NCBI GenBank assembly: GCA_022841745.1
Contig: JALHQW010000042.1
Location: 19,940 to 72,620, forward strand
Reading direction: 5' to 3'
Length of the DNA stretch: 52,681 bases
DNA from: Saprospiraceae bacterium
Lineage (GTDB): Bacteria; Bacteroidota; Bacteroidia; Chitinophagales; Saprospiraceae
Shown one piece after another: positions 37,112 to 45,030 of this stretch. Made by a program: the position numbers and the translations under genes. The first letter of the stretch is position 1. Every line of letters starts with the position of its first letter. The notes beneath the pieces are model-generated. The model was given only the letters and a program-made list of their open reading frames with translations. It was not told where the DNA came from and did no database searches.

Positions 37112-38455
37112 ATGATGAAAAACTTGATTTACCAATTGCTGCTTATCGTCAGCCTTTTTTTGGTTGGCTGTAACAATTCGAACCCAGAATGGGAGGCTGA
37201 CAGCGCAAAACCGGAATTTTTGCACAACACCCTTCAGAAAATCACTGATGTCATTGTGCATGACATTTTTTCGCCGCCAGTTGCGAGCCGGATTTATGTT
37301 TACTCTAATATCGCAGCTTATGAAGCAATGGCCCCTGGGTCACCTACCTACCAAAGCCTTGCTGGCCAATTGAGGGGCCTTGAAGCTGGCCCAAAACCAG
37401 AGGCGGGTCAGCAATACTGCTACCCCTTAGCTGGTGCAAAGGCAATGCTCGTGGTTGGGAAAAAGCTGATTTTTTCTGAGGAAAAAATTGATGAATATGA
37501 AAAGGGCATGTTGGCGGATTTCAAAAAAATAAACATGCCTAAAGATGTTTACGAACGCTCTTTGGCGTACGGCGAGGCAGTTGGCGCACATATCCTCGCT
37601 TGGGCTGACAAGGACAACTACAAGCAAACCCGAACTTTCCCCAAGTACAGCATCAATGACGAGGCTCGCCGCTGGAAGCCAACCCCTCCAGATTATATGG
37701 ATGCCATTGAACCACATTGGAACAAGATTCGCCCCTTTGTACTTGATTCGGCACAACAGTTTAAACCAGTAGCGCCACCGCCCTTCAATATGACGGACAA
37801 GAACAGCAAGTTCTACAAAGATGCCTTTGAGGTTTACAAAGCATTGGACGTACCAGAAGCCGAAAAAAACGAACGCATCGCTATTGCCAATTTTTGGGAT
37901 TGCAATCCCTACGTCTCCCACCACAAAGGCCACGTGATGTTTGCGACCAAAAAAATCACGCCCGGTGGCCATTGGATGGGAATCGCAAAAACTGCCTGCA
38001 TACAAGCTAAGGCTGACATCATGAAGTCTGCGCAAGCCTATACTTTGGTTGCGCTTTCTTTGGTGGACGGCTTTATTTCATGCTGGGATGAGAAATACCG
38101 AAGCGAAGTGGTTCGTCCTGAAACGGTCATCACGACCTATATTGACCCGAATTGGGTACCCCATCTCCAAACACCACCATTCCCGGAATACACAAGTGGG
38201 CACAGCGTAATTTCTACAGCTGCCGCCACTGCGTTGACCGCTGTTTTTGGGGATAATTTCGCCTATACGGACTCCACTGAAGTACAATATGGCATGTCGG
38301 TGCGCAGCTTCAAGTCGTTCAACGAGGCAGCCGCTGAGGCGGCAAAGAGCCGTTTGTATGGAGGAATCCATTACACCCCGGCTTGCGAAGTTGGCGTCGA
38401 GCAGGGTCGTAAAGTAGGCGAATTGGTATTGAGCAAGGTCAAAATGGTGAAATAA
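37112..38455 (+). CDS. Lipoprotein of the PAP2 / vanadium haloperoxidase superfamily
   Basis: A 447-residue lipoprotein. The N-terminus MMKNLIYQLLLIVSLFLVGC has a lipobox with Cys20. The C-terminal half has the three PAP2 motifs: K-x6-RP in KYRSEVVRPET (about residues 328-336), TSGH in EYTSGHSV (about 362; usual form PSGH), and SR-x5-H in SRLYGGIHY (about 413-420). The acidic residue that normally follows as HxxxD appears as Glu at a longer distance (HYTPACE). The fold binds phosphate or vanadate; members are acid phosphatases or haloperoxidases, and the exact reaction cannot be decided here. The start is either ATG at 37112 or 37115. It has its own promoter and a bidirectional terminator. 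Confidence 0.87.
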   Translation: MMKNLIYQLLLIVSLFLVGCNNSNPEWEADSAKPEFLHNTLQKITDVIVHDIFSPPVASRIYVYSNIAAYEAMAPGSPTYQSLAGQLRGLEAGPKPEAGQQYCYPLAGAKAMLVVGKKLIFSEEKIDEYEKGMLADFKKINMPKDVYERSLAYGEAVGAHILAWADKDNYKQTRTFPKYSINDEARRWKPTPPDYMDAIEPHWNKIRPFVLDSAQQFKPVAPPPFNMTDKNSKFYKDAFEVYKALDVPEAEKNERIAIANFWDCNPYVSHHKGHVMFATKKITPGGHWMGIAKTACIQAKADIMKSAQAYTLVALSLVDGFISCWDEKYRSEVVRPETVITTYIDPNWVPHLQTPPFPEYTSGHSVISTAAATALTAVFGDNFAYTDSTEVQYGMSVRSFKSFNEAAAEAAKSRLYGGIHYTPACEVGVEQGRKVGELVLSKVKMVK

Positions 38456-38479
38456 GCAATTGCCCAAAAAGAGAAAGGT

Positions 38480-38516
38480 AACCTCCATGGAATTTGCTTC
38501 CGTGGAGGTTTTCTTG
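38480..38516. terminator. Bidirectional terminator between convergent genes
   Basis: AACCTCCATGGAA / TTCCGTGGAGGTT with one mismatch, loop TTTGC; followed by TTCTTGTTTT on plus, near the stop codons of both convergent genes. Confidence 0.7.
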
Positions 38517-38518
38517 TT

Positions 38519-38770
38519 TTAGTCCTCTTCTATCTCGTCAGATTTGGTAGGCAAATGTTCATAATAACCTTTTATGGCATAGTAACCAAAAATGCTCATG
38601 CCGAGGGCAATGGGCAGGAAGATAATGATGATGATGCTCCAGAAAATCCAGTTCTCTTGGGTCGGCTTTTCTCCAATCTCAACAAAGGCACGCCATATTA
38701 GCAATGCGATGGAAGCCGGCCCCATCAATAGCCAGACAATCCCAAGAAGTCTTTTTGTTGCTTCCATCAT
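38519..38770 (-). CDS. Small two-helix membrane protein next to MFS transporter (DUF6814-like)
   Basis: An 83-residue protein with two membrane segments: IVWLLMGPASIALLIWRAF (about residues 10-28) and WIFWSIIIIIFLPIALGMSIFGYYAI (about 41-66). The acidic C-terminus (DEIEED) should face the cytoplasm. I recall similar small proteins (DUF6814) encoded directly after metabolite:H+ symporters of the MFS in Bacteroidota. Same strand as the transporter gene, 81 bp downstream. It may be an accessory subunit of the transporter; this is inference from gene order. Confidence 0.7.
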   Translation of the reverse strand: MMEATKRLLGIVWLLMGPASIALLIWRAFVEIGEKPTQENWIFWSIIIIIFLPIALGMSIFGYYAIKGYYEHLPTKSDEIEED

Positions 38771-38851
38771 TGATTATTTGCAACCATGTGAAGGGTGGGA
38801 TTTTCTATTCTACTTAAAAAATCACCTACCTCCAACAGCTATGATTTTTGA

Positions 38852-40432
38852 TTAATCCATTACGTTTTCATCCCGTTTATTCGACATGTACAGCGCCCCA
38901 ATGACAAAGCAAACTGCTGCGATGACAATTGGGTACATCAGCCCAGCGTAGGGGTCACCAGTTGGGTTCGCCTCTGTCTTGCTTGCTTCGTACAATCGGG
39001 TTGCAATAAATGGGGTAAGCCCTCCGAACACACCGTTGCCAATATGGTAAGGAAGTGACATTGAGGTGTATCTGATACGAGTGGGGAAAAGCTCAACCAA
39101 GAAAGCGGCAATCGGGCCATAAACCATCGTAACAAAAATGACCTGAATGAACACCAGAAAGACCATTGTCCAAAATCCTCCAAGCGGTAGGGACAAGGCT
39201 TTTTTCACCTCAGGCTTTGGTAAATCGCTGCCTAAATTTTTAGAGTTAAAATGAGCTTTGGTTGTTTCCACGAATACAGTGCCATCTGTAAATTTTGTGG
39301 TTTTTACTTGCACGAGCACAGAATCACCTTTGGCAGCATCAAAGCTCGTGTTTCTTTCCTCTTGCGTTTCAGCCTGTATTTCAGTTTTAGCCGTAACATC
39401 GGAGACCTGGTACATGGCCTTATAAATAGGTCGGTAGCAGACGACTGCTAATGCCATACCTGCCAGCATAATCCATTTCCGCCCCACCCTATCGCTCCAT
39501 GCAGCAAACACAATGAAAAAAGGGGTTGCAAGCAATACCGCTACCGCTATAATCCAATTCGACTGGATGAACTCGACATTGCAGGTGCGCTGGATAAATG
39601 ATAAGGCGTAAAATTGGCCTGTGTACCAGACCACTCCTTGACCAGCCGTTGCACCAAACAAGGCCAGCAATACCATTTTTAGGTTTCCCCGATGGGCAAA
39701 GCTTTCTTTCAAGGGATTTTTGGAGATTGTCCCTTCTGCTTTTATTTTCGTGAACATTGGCGATTCTGCCATCTTCATTCTGATATACACCGAAATGGCA
39801 ATCAAGACAACGGAAACCAGAAAAGGAAGCCGCCAGCCCCACTCATTGAAGGCATCCACACCCAAAGTTTGGCGGGTTGCAACAATTACGATGAGCGATA
39901 GGAAAAGGCCGAGCGTGGCAGTGGTTTGAATGAAAGAAGTGTAGAATCCCCTCCGCTCTGCGGGTGCGTGTTCTGCCACATAGGTGGCAGCCCCTCCATA
40001 CTCCCCGCCAAGGGCCAAACCTTGCAAGAGCCTGAGAATCAAGATGATGATGGGGGCAGCTGCTCCGATGGTAGCATAGCTTGGCACCAGGCCGATGCCA
40101 AAAGTGGAAAGCCCCATGATAAGTAGCGTCAGCAAGAAGGTATATTTCCTTCCAATGAGGTCGCCCAGGCGTCCGAAGACCAACGCACCAAAAGGCCTTA
40201 CGATGAACCCGGCAGCGAAAGTGGCCAAGGTGGAAAGGATAGCAGCGGTTGGATTGTCACTTGGGAAAAACTGGGACGAAATGATGACAGCCAAAGAACC
40301 GAAAATATAGAAGTCGTACCATTCTATCAGGGTTCCGACACTGGAAGCTGCAATCACTTTTCCAATGCCCCATTTTTTTTCATTTGAGGCTGAAACGCCT
40401 TCAGGAGCACCCGATTGGGATGGGTTGGTCAT
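38852..40432 (-). CDS. MFS transporter, metabolite:H+ symporter type
   Basis: A 526-residue inner-membrane transporter with about twelve helices. The N-terminal signature GTLIEWYDFYIFGSLA, the loop GRLGDLIGRKYTF and RLLQGLALGGEYGGAATYVAEHAP mark the MHS (ShiA/ProP-like) branch, which imports organic acids or osmolytes with protons. FPTRIRYTSMSLPYHIGNGVFGG is the matching C-terminal motif. Between about residues 345 and 425 lies an insertion of some 80 hydrophilic residues (VSDVTAKTEIQAETQEERN ... LGSDLPKPEVKK), larger than in E. coli relatives. Substrate unknown. Upstream on the same strand is the SDR gene, downstream the small two-helix protein. Confidence 0.92.
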   Translation of the reverse strand: MTNPSQSGAPEGVSASNEKKWGIGKVIAASSVGTLIEWYDFYIFGSLAVIISSQFFPSDNPTAAILSTLATFAAGFIVRPFGALVFGRLGDLIGRKYTFLLTLLIMGLSTFGIGLVPSYATIGAAAPIIILILRLLQGLALGGEYGGAATYVAEHAPAERRGFYTSFIQTTATLGLFLSLIVIVATRQTLGVDAFNEWGWRLPFLVSVVLIAISVYIRMKMAESPMFTKIKAEGTISKNPLKESFAHRGNLKMVLLALFGATAGQGVVWYTGQFYALSFIQRTCNVEFIQSNWIIAVAVLLATPFFIVFAAWSDRVGRKWIMLAGMALAVVCYRPIYKAMYQVSDVTAKTEIQAETQEERNTSFDAAKGDSVLVQVKTTKFTDGTVFVETTKAHFNSKNLGSDLPKPEVKKALSLPLGGFWTMVFLVFIQVIFVTMVYGPIAAFLVELFPTRIRYTSMSLPYHIGNGVFGGLTPFIATRLYEASKTEANPTGDPYAGLMYPIVIAAVCFVIGALYMSNKRDENVMD

Positions 40433-40496
40433 AGGTTTTGTTTTGAAATAGTTGGCCAGTCGGGGCTTGCAAGGTTACATCATTTTTTGACAAAAA

Positions 40497-41279
40497 TCAC
40501 AAAAGCGCCCGATCCAAATGGACATAACCGCCATCAACATGAATCAACTGCCCAGTTGTATGGCTCGACCGCTCTGAAAGCAGAAAGGCCACCATGTTGG
40601 CAATCTCCTCGGAAGTGGTCATTCGATTGCCCAACGGGATTTTGGCATTTATTTTTCCCAAAGTCTCAGCTGGATTTTCCAGGGTTTTGACCCATTTTTC
40701 ATACAAAGGGGTATAGCATTCGGCCACAATCACTGCATTAACCCGGATGCCGTATTTCAGGAGTTCAACCGCCCATTCACGGGTAAGTGCGTTACGGCCA
40801 CCGTTTGAGGCGGCATAGGCCGATGTGTTGCCTTGACCAGTCTCAGCCGTCTTAGAACCTATGTTGACGATAGCTCCTTTCGATGCTATTAAATGAGGTA
40901 AAGCATGGTGCGCCATCAAGTAATAGTGTACGAGGTTGCGGTGCAGTGATTGTATAAACCGTTCATAATCACCGCTTTCCAAGCCAACGCCATCGTTTAC
41001 CCCAGCGTTGTTGACCAAGCCGTCAATCCTTCCGAATTTTTTGACAACAGCGGCTACTGCTTTTTGGCAATCCTTTGGTTTCGTCAGTTCGGCTACCACT
41101 TGAAAAGCTTTGCCTTTGGTTGATTTTATTTTTTGAACCGTAAGCAAGTTATCCTCCTTGTTTCGGCCAATGATTGCGACAATTGCACCTTCCGAAGCCA
41201 ATGCATTGGCAATACCTTCACCGATGCCTTTAGCCCCACCTGTGACAATGATGACTTTGTCCTTGAGTTGTAATTCCAT
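40497..41279 (-). CDS. SDR-family oxidoreductase with Asn in place of catalytic Lys (L-fucose dehydrogenase-like)
   Basis: A 260-residue Rossmann-fold protein. The nucleotide-binding TGGAKGIG (residues 13-20) and NNAG (90-93) are intact, as are Asn115, Ser142 (NIGSKTAETGQGN) and Tyr155. The next key residue should be Lys in YxxxK, but the sequence is YAASN: Asn159, codon AAC at 40803-40805. The overall sequence, with REWAVELLKYGIRVNAVIVAE and the C-terminal VDGGYVHLDRAL, resembles SDR enzymes annotated as L-fucose dehydrogenase. Without the lysine, catalysis should be strongly impaired, so the protein may have lost activity or changed role. It is the first gene after tRNA-Pro on the same strand, upstream of the MFS transporter. 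Confidence 0.88.
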   Translation of the reverse strand: MELQLKDKVIIVTGGAKGIGEGIANALASEGAIVAIIGRNKEDNLLTVQKIKSTKGKAFQVVAELTKPKDCQKAVAAVVKKFGRIDGLVNNAGVNDGVGLESGDYERFIQSLHRNLVHYYLMAHHALPHLIASKGAIVNIGSKTAETGQGNTSAYAASNGGRNALTREWAVELLKYGIRVNAVIVAECYTPLYEKWVKTLENPAETLGKINAKIPLGNRMTTSEEIANMVAFLLSERSSHTTGQLIHVDGGYVHLDRALL

Positions 41280-41289
41280 GTGGCGAAAA

Positions 41290-41330
41290 TAAAAAAAAGC
41301 CCTGCAAGTTGACTACTTGCAGGGCTTTTT
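41290..41330 (-). terminator. Rho-independent terminator after tRNA-Pro
   Basis: Minus-strand hairpin AGCCCTGCAAGT / ACTTGCAGGGCT with loop AGTCA, followed by eight T. It separates the tRNAs from the SDR gene, whose start codon is 11 bases away. Confidence 0.9.
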
Positions 41331-41331
41331 G

Positions 41332-41405
41332 TCGGGGTGACAGGATTCGAACCTACGACCTCGTCGTCCCGAACGACGCGCGCTACCGGGCTGCGCTACA
41401 CCCCG
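41332..41405 (-). tRNA. tRNA-Pro (anticodon CGG)
   Basis: Minus strand: acceptor CGGGGTG pairs with CACCCCG, discriminator A; anticodon stem CGTCG/CGACG around the loop TTCGGGA gives anticodon CGG; T-arm contains GTTCGAAT. CCA is not encoded. Probably co-transcribed with tRNA-Thr upstream. Confidence 0.96.
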
Positions 41406-41508
41406 TTTTTTTAGTTGGCAGTTCGGCTGTGGGCAGTGGGCAGTCAAATTTATGCTAATTTAAACTTGGCTGTAAACTTCTAACTGTTGGACTGCAAACT
41501 AAAAAAAG
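41402..41508. repeat. Spacer with imperfect inverted repeat between the two tRNAs
   Basis: TTTTTTAGTTGGCAGTT near tRNA-Pro and its imperfect complement AACTGTTGGACTGCAAACTA plus a run of A near tRNA-Thr form inverted arms (two mismatches in the outer 19 bases). Words like GGGCAGT are tandemly repeated in the left arm. This resembles the other word-based inverted repeats of the window. Confidence 0.6.
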
Positions 41509-41581
<73 letters not shown>

Positions 41582-41618
41582 TTGTCTTTAAAAGGCCATC
41601 ATTCCTTTGAATGGGCAA

Positions 41619-41649
41619 CAAATCTAAAGCAAGTTTATTTTTAAAGCAA
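41619..41649 (-). promoter_or_regulatory. Promoter of the tRNA-Thr / tRNA-Pro unit
   Basis: On minus, TTG (41647-41649), 20 bases, TAGATTTG (41619-41626). The tRNA-Thr 5' end lies 37 bases downstream. Confidence 0.6.
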
Positions 41650-41722
41650 ACGGTGTTTTTGATTTTGTTGCATTGGCTTTTACTGGACTTTGGAAAATTT
41701 GTTTCAAGTGTTTGAAAAAAAG

Positions 41723-41755
41723 GCAAAAAAAAACACCGTTGCTAAAACAACGGTG
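41723..41755 (-). terminator. Rho-independent terminator of the DUF2807 gene
   Basis: Minus-strand hairpin CACCGTTG / CAACGGTG with loop TTTTAG and nine T. Confidence 0.9.
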
Positions 41756-41793
41756 GAGCACACTCTCTAAAACATTAGTTATGAAAATTTGGA

Positions 41794-42525
41794 CTATTTT
41801 GAGACAACTTCACCCGAGCCGCTGATTTTGGAACGGACACTAGGCTTGCCTTTATAGTAAACATCGCCGCTTCCAGCAATAGCTACCTCCAATGACTCGC
41901 TGACATTTACGGAGGAATCGCCAGAGCCGGAAATCTTGACAGTACAGGTGCGGGAATTGAGGTCGAACGCACCAATATTGCCACTACCTGAAATGGTCAT
42001 CGTCGTTTCGCCAGTAGAACCTGCAAGCTTCATGTCACCACTGCCGCTGATGGCCACTGTGAGGTTCTTAGAATTTGCATCCATTTGAATACTGCCACTT
42101 CCACTGATAGCCAAGGTCAAGTCCCCAAGGTTTGAGAACTTACCTTCCCCAACAATCGAACCTGACCCACTTACGCTTAGCTCATCAATATTTGGAACTA
42201 CTACCCAAATTTTTATGGATTCATGTTTCTTCACATTTTTATCGAACCCGATTTTCCAGGCCCCATCTTTAACTTCCTTTTTCAGGTTGTCAATGATGTT
42301 CTGTTGCGCTTCGATTTTTACGGATTGGCTACTACCCTGTTTGATATAAACATCGGCGGCAATAGCCAATTTGAGTCCATCAAAGCTGGCGATGTCCAAA
42401 GTTTTGGTGACGCTTGGCCCTTCGCCAGTTATGCCTGGGCCATCACCCCAGTTCTGGCTGCATGCGGTTGCGGTCAAGAAAAGGAATGCCATCAGGGTCA
42501 AGTAGGAAGAATTGGTTGATTTCAT
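41794..42525 (-). CDS. Exported DUF2807 (head GIN domain) protein
   Basis: A 243-residue exported protein. The N-terminal MAFLFLTATACSQN reads as a signal peptide with a plausible lipobox Cys at about residue 22. The body is a repetitive beta structure with the motif ISGSG recurring about every 20 residues (LSVSGSGSIVGEG, LAISGSGSIQM, VAISGSGDMKL, MTISGSGNIGA, VKISGSGDSSV, VAIAGSGDVYY, SKISGSGEVVSK). This is the DUF2807 pattern of a putative adhesin head. Function unknown, probably outer membrane or surface. It lies below the hairpin cluster at 42712-42862 and has its own terminator. Confidence 0.88.
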   Translation of the reverse strand: MKSTNSSYLTLMAFLFLTATACSQNWGDGPGITGEGPSVTKTLDIASFDGLKLAIAADVYIKQGSSQSVKIEAQQNIIDNLKKEVKDGAWKIGFDKNVKKHESIKIWVVVPNIDELSVSGSGSIVGEGKFSNLGDLTLAISGSGSIQMDANSKNLTVAISGSGDMKLAGSTGETTMTISGSGNIGAFDLNSRTCTVKISGSGDSSVNVSESLEVAIAGSGDVYYKGKPSVRSKISGSGEVVSK

Positions 42526-42711
42526 TGTTGAAGAATTTTATGATTTATTTCGGAAGGACAGTTTTGAAACTCAATGGTTGTCTTTCGCAAAGAAAAATTA
42601 GTCATTTAGAATTTATTCGAAGGGCGGGTTCATGAAATGGGCTTTCGGCAGTTTTTAGGGGTTCCAATTAGTGTTTGTTACTGCATCGTTGTTAGGCGGG
42701 ACTCCCTATTA

Positions 42712-42761
42712 GGGTCAGTAAATTGATTTTTTGCTGAGGTAAAAAATCAATTTACTGACCC
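42712..42761. repeat. Perfect 21-bp hairpin 1
   Basis: GGGTCAGTAAATTGATTTTT and its full complement enclose an 8-base loop GCTGAGGT; the stem is 21 bp without mismatch. Confidence 0.95.
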
Positions 42762-42767
42762 AAAAAA

Positions 42768-42820
42768 TAAAAGCTCCTCGGCTGCTTGTGGGTTCTTCAC
42801 AAGCAGCCGAGGAGCTTTTT
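42768..42820. terminator. Perfect 20-bp hairpin 2, bidirectional terminator
   Basis: AAGCTCCTCGGCTGCTTGTG (42771-42790) is complementary to 42798-42817, loop GGTTCTT. The plus strand continues with T7 and the minus strand with TTTTATTTTTT, so it can terminate in both directions, most likely for the RlpA-SPOR gene on minus. Confidence 0.9.
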
Positions 42821-42823
42821 TTA

Positions 42824-42862
42824 GGGAAACGAAAATTTTACTTCGCAAAATTTTCGTTTCCC
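42824..42862. repeat. Perfect 16-bp hairpin 3
   Basis: GGGAAACGAAAATTTT (42824-42839) is complementary to 42847-42862 with loop ACTTCGC. It starts three to seven bases from hairpin 2 and lies 23 bases from the RlpA-SPOR stop codon. Confidence 0.95.
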
Positions 42863-42885
42863 CTTTCTTGGATGCAGTGGTAAGA

Positions 42886-43836
42886 TTATTTATTCACTTC
42901 CAAGCTGGACAAATCCACTACAAAGCCATCCATTTTTTTGTTCTTTTTCAGGCTGCTTTTGTAGCTGGAAGCCTCTTTCTCCGTCTCGAAGGAACCCAAG
43001 ATGACCTTGTAAACTGGTTCGCCCTTCGCCCCTTTTTGAACACTCACGAGAATAGAACTGAACCAATCCTCCTGTAGGTCGGCAATTTTTTTGAACAAGG
43101 CGTCCTGGGTTGATAGGACGGCTACCTGTACGCCAAAGCCTTTTTTTGCAGGCTTTTTCAGCTCAATTTCAAAGAGGTCGTATGTTTCATACTGGCTGCC
43201 TTTCACAAGTACAGCCTTACTGTCGGTACCTTTGGCCGTAGTCTTTTCCGCTTTTTTTGCATCCTTGGCAGATGGTTTTTCATTGACAGCAACAGGTTTG
43301 GTCTCCTTCGCTGCTTCTTTTGGTTTGGCCGCAGGCTCAGTTGCTGTTTTGGTCTCCGTTTTTTTCGGCTTATCTTCCTCTTTGGTAATAGCCACTTCTT
43401 TTTCGGCGGGCTTTGGCTTCTCCTCAGCTGGTTTGTCCACCACAGGCTTTGGTGTCTCGGCAACAGCTTCTGCTGGCTTGGCTTCACTTACGACTTCCAC
43501 TTTCACCCTTGCAGAGCCATCTTGAATCAGGCCAATGGCTTCAGCACTTGCCCTCGAAATCTCCACCACTCGGCCACTGATGAAAGGGCCCCTGTCAGTT
43601 ACCCTAACCTGCACGGTTTTGTTATTGTCCAAGCGGGTGATTTTCAGCATGGTGCCGAACGGATGTGTCTTGTGGGCGCAGGTGTATTTGTTTTTGTCGT
43701 AGGCTTCACCACTGGCGGTTGGCTTTCCATGGAAGAGATCGGAGTAGTAGGAGGCCAGCCCAAACTCCTCGTCTTGAGCCAAAAGACTGGTTGTGAAAAC
43801 AAGGTTAAGGAAGAAAATCTTCAGTAAATTTTTCAT
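42886..43836 (-). CDS. rlpA: RlpA-like protein with SPOR domain
   Basis: A 316-residue exported protein. Signal peptide residues 1-21 (LVFTTSLLAQ). Residues about 25-115 form the double-psi beta-barrel of RlpA: GLASYYSDLFHGKPTASGE, CAHKTHPFGTMLKI, VRVTDRGPFISGRVVEIS; the His and Asp81 known as catalytic in Pseudomonas RlpA are kept. Residues about 120-225 are a Lys/Glu/Ala/Pro-rich linker. Residues about 235-316 are a SPOR domain (GFGVQVAVLSTQDALFKKIADL ... VILGSFETEKEASSYKSSLKK), which binds denuded peptidoglycan at the septum. Family role: septal lytic transglycosylase. A shorter paralog is encoded just upstream (44155-44586). Confidence 0.92.
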   Translation of the reverse strand: MKNLLKIFFLNLVFTTSLLAQDEEFGLASYYSDLFHGKPTASGEAYDKNKYTCAHKTHPFGTMLKITRLDNNKTVQVRVTDRGPFISGRVVEISRASAEAIGLIQDGSARVKVEVVSEAKPAEAVAETPKPVVDKPAEEKPKPAEKEVAITKEEDKPKKTETKTATEPAAKPKEAAKETKPVAVNEKPSAKDAKKAEKTTAKGTDSKAVLVKGSQYETYDLFEIELKKPAKKGFGVQVAVLSTQDALFKKIADLQEDWFSSILVSVQKGAKGEPVYKVILGSFETEKEASSYKSSLKKNKKMDGFVVDLSSLEVNK

Positions 43837-44154
43837 GGTAAGTTTGTTAAAGAAATGCAGCTAAGAAGCTAATTCGTTGATATGCAAAGCCTTACAACGT
43901 TCCCTCCTGCTGCGTATTTTTCATGGTTAAAGTAAAACGCTGGTAGCTCGTTGGAAGGGGGAGTGTTTTGGGCAAAATTTTCAAATTGCTCAAAACACAA
44001 TCCAAAACCTCTTAAGAAGTTACAAACGCTGATTAAAATCTAGTTCGTCTTTGCCCGTCAATTAAAACTGTAGGTCAATTTTGTTACAAATTAACCACAT
44101 TTTCGCATAAACAGCAACCTTTCCCGTACAACTGATTGATTGTCAATGGAAAAA
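43837..44154. other. 318-bp intergenic region between the two rlpA-like genes
   Basis: AT-rich. I see neither a gene nor a promoter with consensus spacing nor a strong hairpin. It probably carries the leader of the RlpA-SPOR gene. Confidence 0.5.
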
Positions 44155-44586
44155 CTACCCTTTACCTTCCTTGGATTCGGTACTTTGTTCCATTTTTTGA
44201 CCCTCTTTAATTGGGGCCTCCCTGGCTTTCTCCTCTGTCACCACCTCAATTTTAACCTTCGCCGTTCCATTGCTGATCATGCCAAGTTTTGAGGCAGCGG
44301 CCCTTGAGAGGTCAATCACTTTTCGGGTTGACGACATGCGGTCGTTAACCCTTACCACCACTGATTTGTCATTATCCAAGCAGGTTACTTTCAGTTTAGT
44401 GCCCATTGGAAAAGTTTTGTGGGCACAGGTCAAAGCGTTTTTATTGTATCGTTCCCCACTGTAGGTGCGTGCCCCGTGGTATTTGTTGCTGTAATACGCT
44501 GCCATGCCCTCCTCGTCTTGTGCAACCAATTGGGTACAGAAAAAGCCCAACAAAATGAGTAAGACTAAACAGTTTTTCATGGTCAT
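44155..44586 (-). CDS. Short RlpA-like double-psi beta-barrel protein
   Basis: A 143-residue exported protein, signal peptide residues 1-23 (ILLGFFCTQLVAQ). It has the RlpA barrel (GMAAYYSNKYHGARTYSGERYNKN, CAHKTFPMGTKLKVTCLD, VIDLSRAAASKLGMISNGTAKVKIEV) but no SPOR domain; a short Glu/Lys-rich tail ends the protein. The usual VxDRGPF segment reads VNDRMSSTRKV: Asp82 and Arg83 remain, while Gly-Pro-Phe is replaced. Activity is therefore uncertain; it could cleave glycan strands or merely bind them. It is the closest neighbour of the RlpA-SPOR gene, probably an old duplication. Confidence 0.86.
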   Translation of the reverse strand: MTMKNCLVLLILLGFFCTQLVAQDEEGMAAYYSNKYHGARTYSGERYNKNALTCAHKTFPMGTKLKVTCLDNDKSVVVRVNDRMSSTRKVIDLSRAAASKLGMISNGTAKVKIEVVTEEKAREAPIKEGQKMEQSTESKEGKG

Positions 44587-45030
44587 ACGATTAAGGTGAA
44601 AATCATCAAAACATTGAAAATCAATTCATTGCGCAACAATGAATTACAAACGAGTTGTCCTGATTACAATCAAATGCTCAAAATGGCAATTTCTAATAGT
44701 GGCGGTCTTGAAATGCAAATACAAAAAGAATTTTTGAGACTTCAGCTAATTTTTGAGAGCAATCAGGATTACTTATTCCTTTGAGCCATCAAAAACCAAG
44801 GTTTTACTCGTTAATTGTAACTTTGCACTAAGTTCTTGTGTTTTGATTCCCATTTGACTCGGCAAACCCGATTTTGCCACATTTTTTTGATAAATCAACC
44901 GTATCTACTTGGAAGGAGGATTTTATGGGTGAAAATTTCCACCCAAAGAAATCCCCAACATGACGAGGAGGAGGAATTGATTTTTCCATCCACTTCAAAA
45001 TGGCTTCTCAGTAGTTGCAATCAACCAATA
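44587..45030. other. 444-bp region between divergent rlpA-like gene and mnmA
   Basis: It contains TAACTTTG at 44818-44825 and, further on, a 12-codon frame (44925-44963) preceded by GGAGG. Open frames continue upstream of the mnmA start but lack protein character. Confidence 0.5.
44818..44825 (+). promoter_or_regulatory. Possible -7 element for mnmA
   Basis: TAACTTTG followed by CAC is a perfect -7 match, but no TTG lies 17-23 bases upstream. If used, the mnmA mRNA would have a leader of about 200 bases. Confidence 0.5.

Larger units (their letters stand above)
42526..42885. other. 360-bp intergenic region with three consecutive hairpins
   Basis: Between two minus-strand genes. It holds three perfect inverted repeats, listed separately, at 42712-42862. 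The part next to the DUF2807 gene shows no recognisable promoter. Confidence 0.7.

Noticed and set aside
44596-44784. 62-codon frame upstream of mnmA
   Set aside because: AT-rich, no start context, no recognisable sequence; lies in the leader region between divergent genes.
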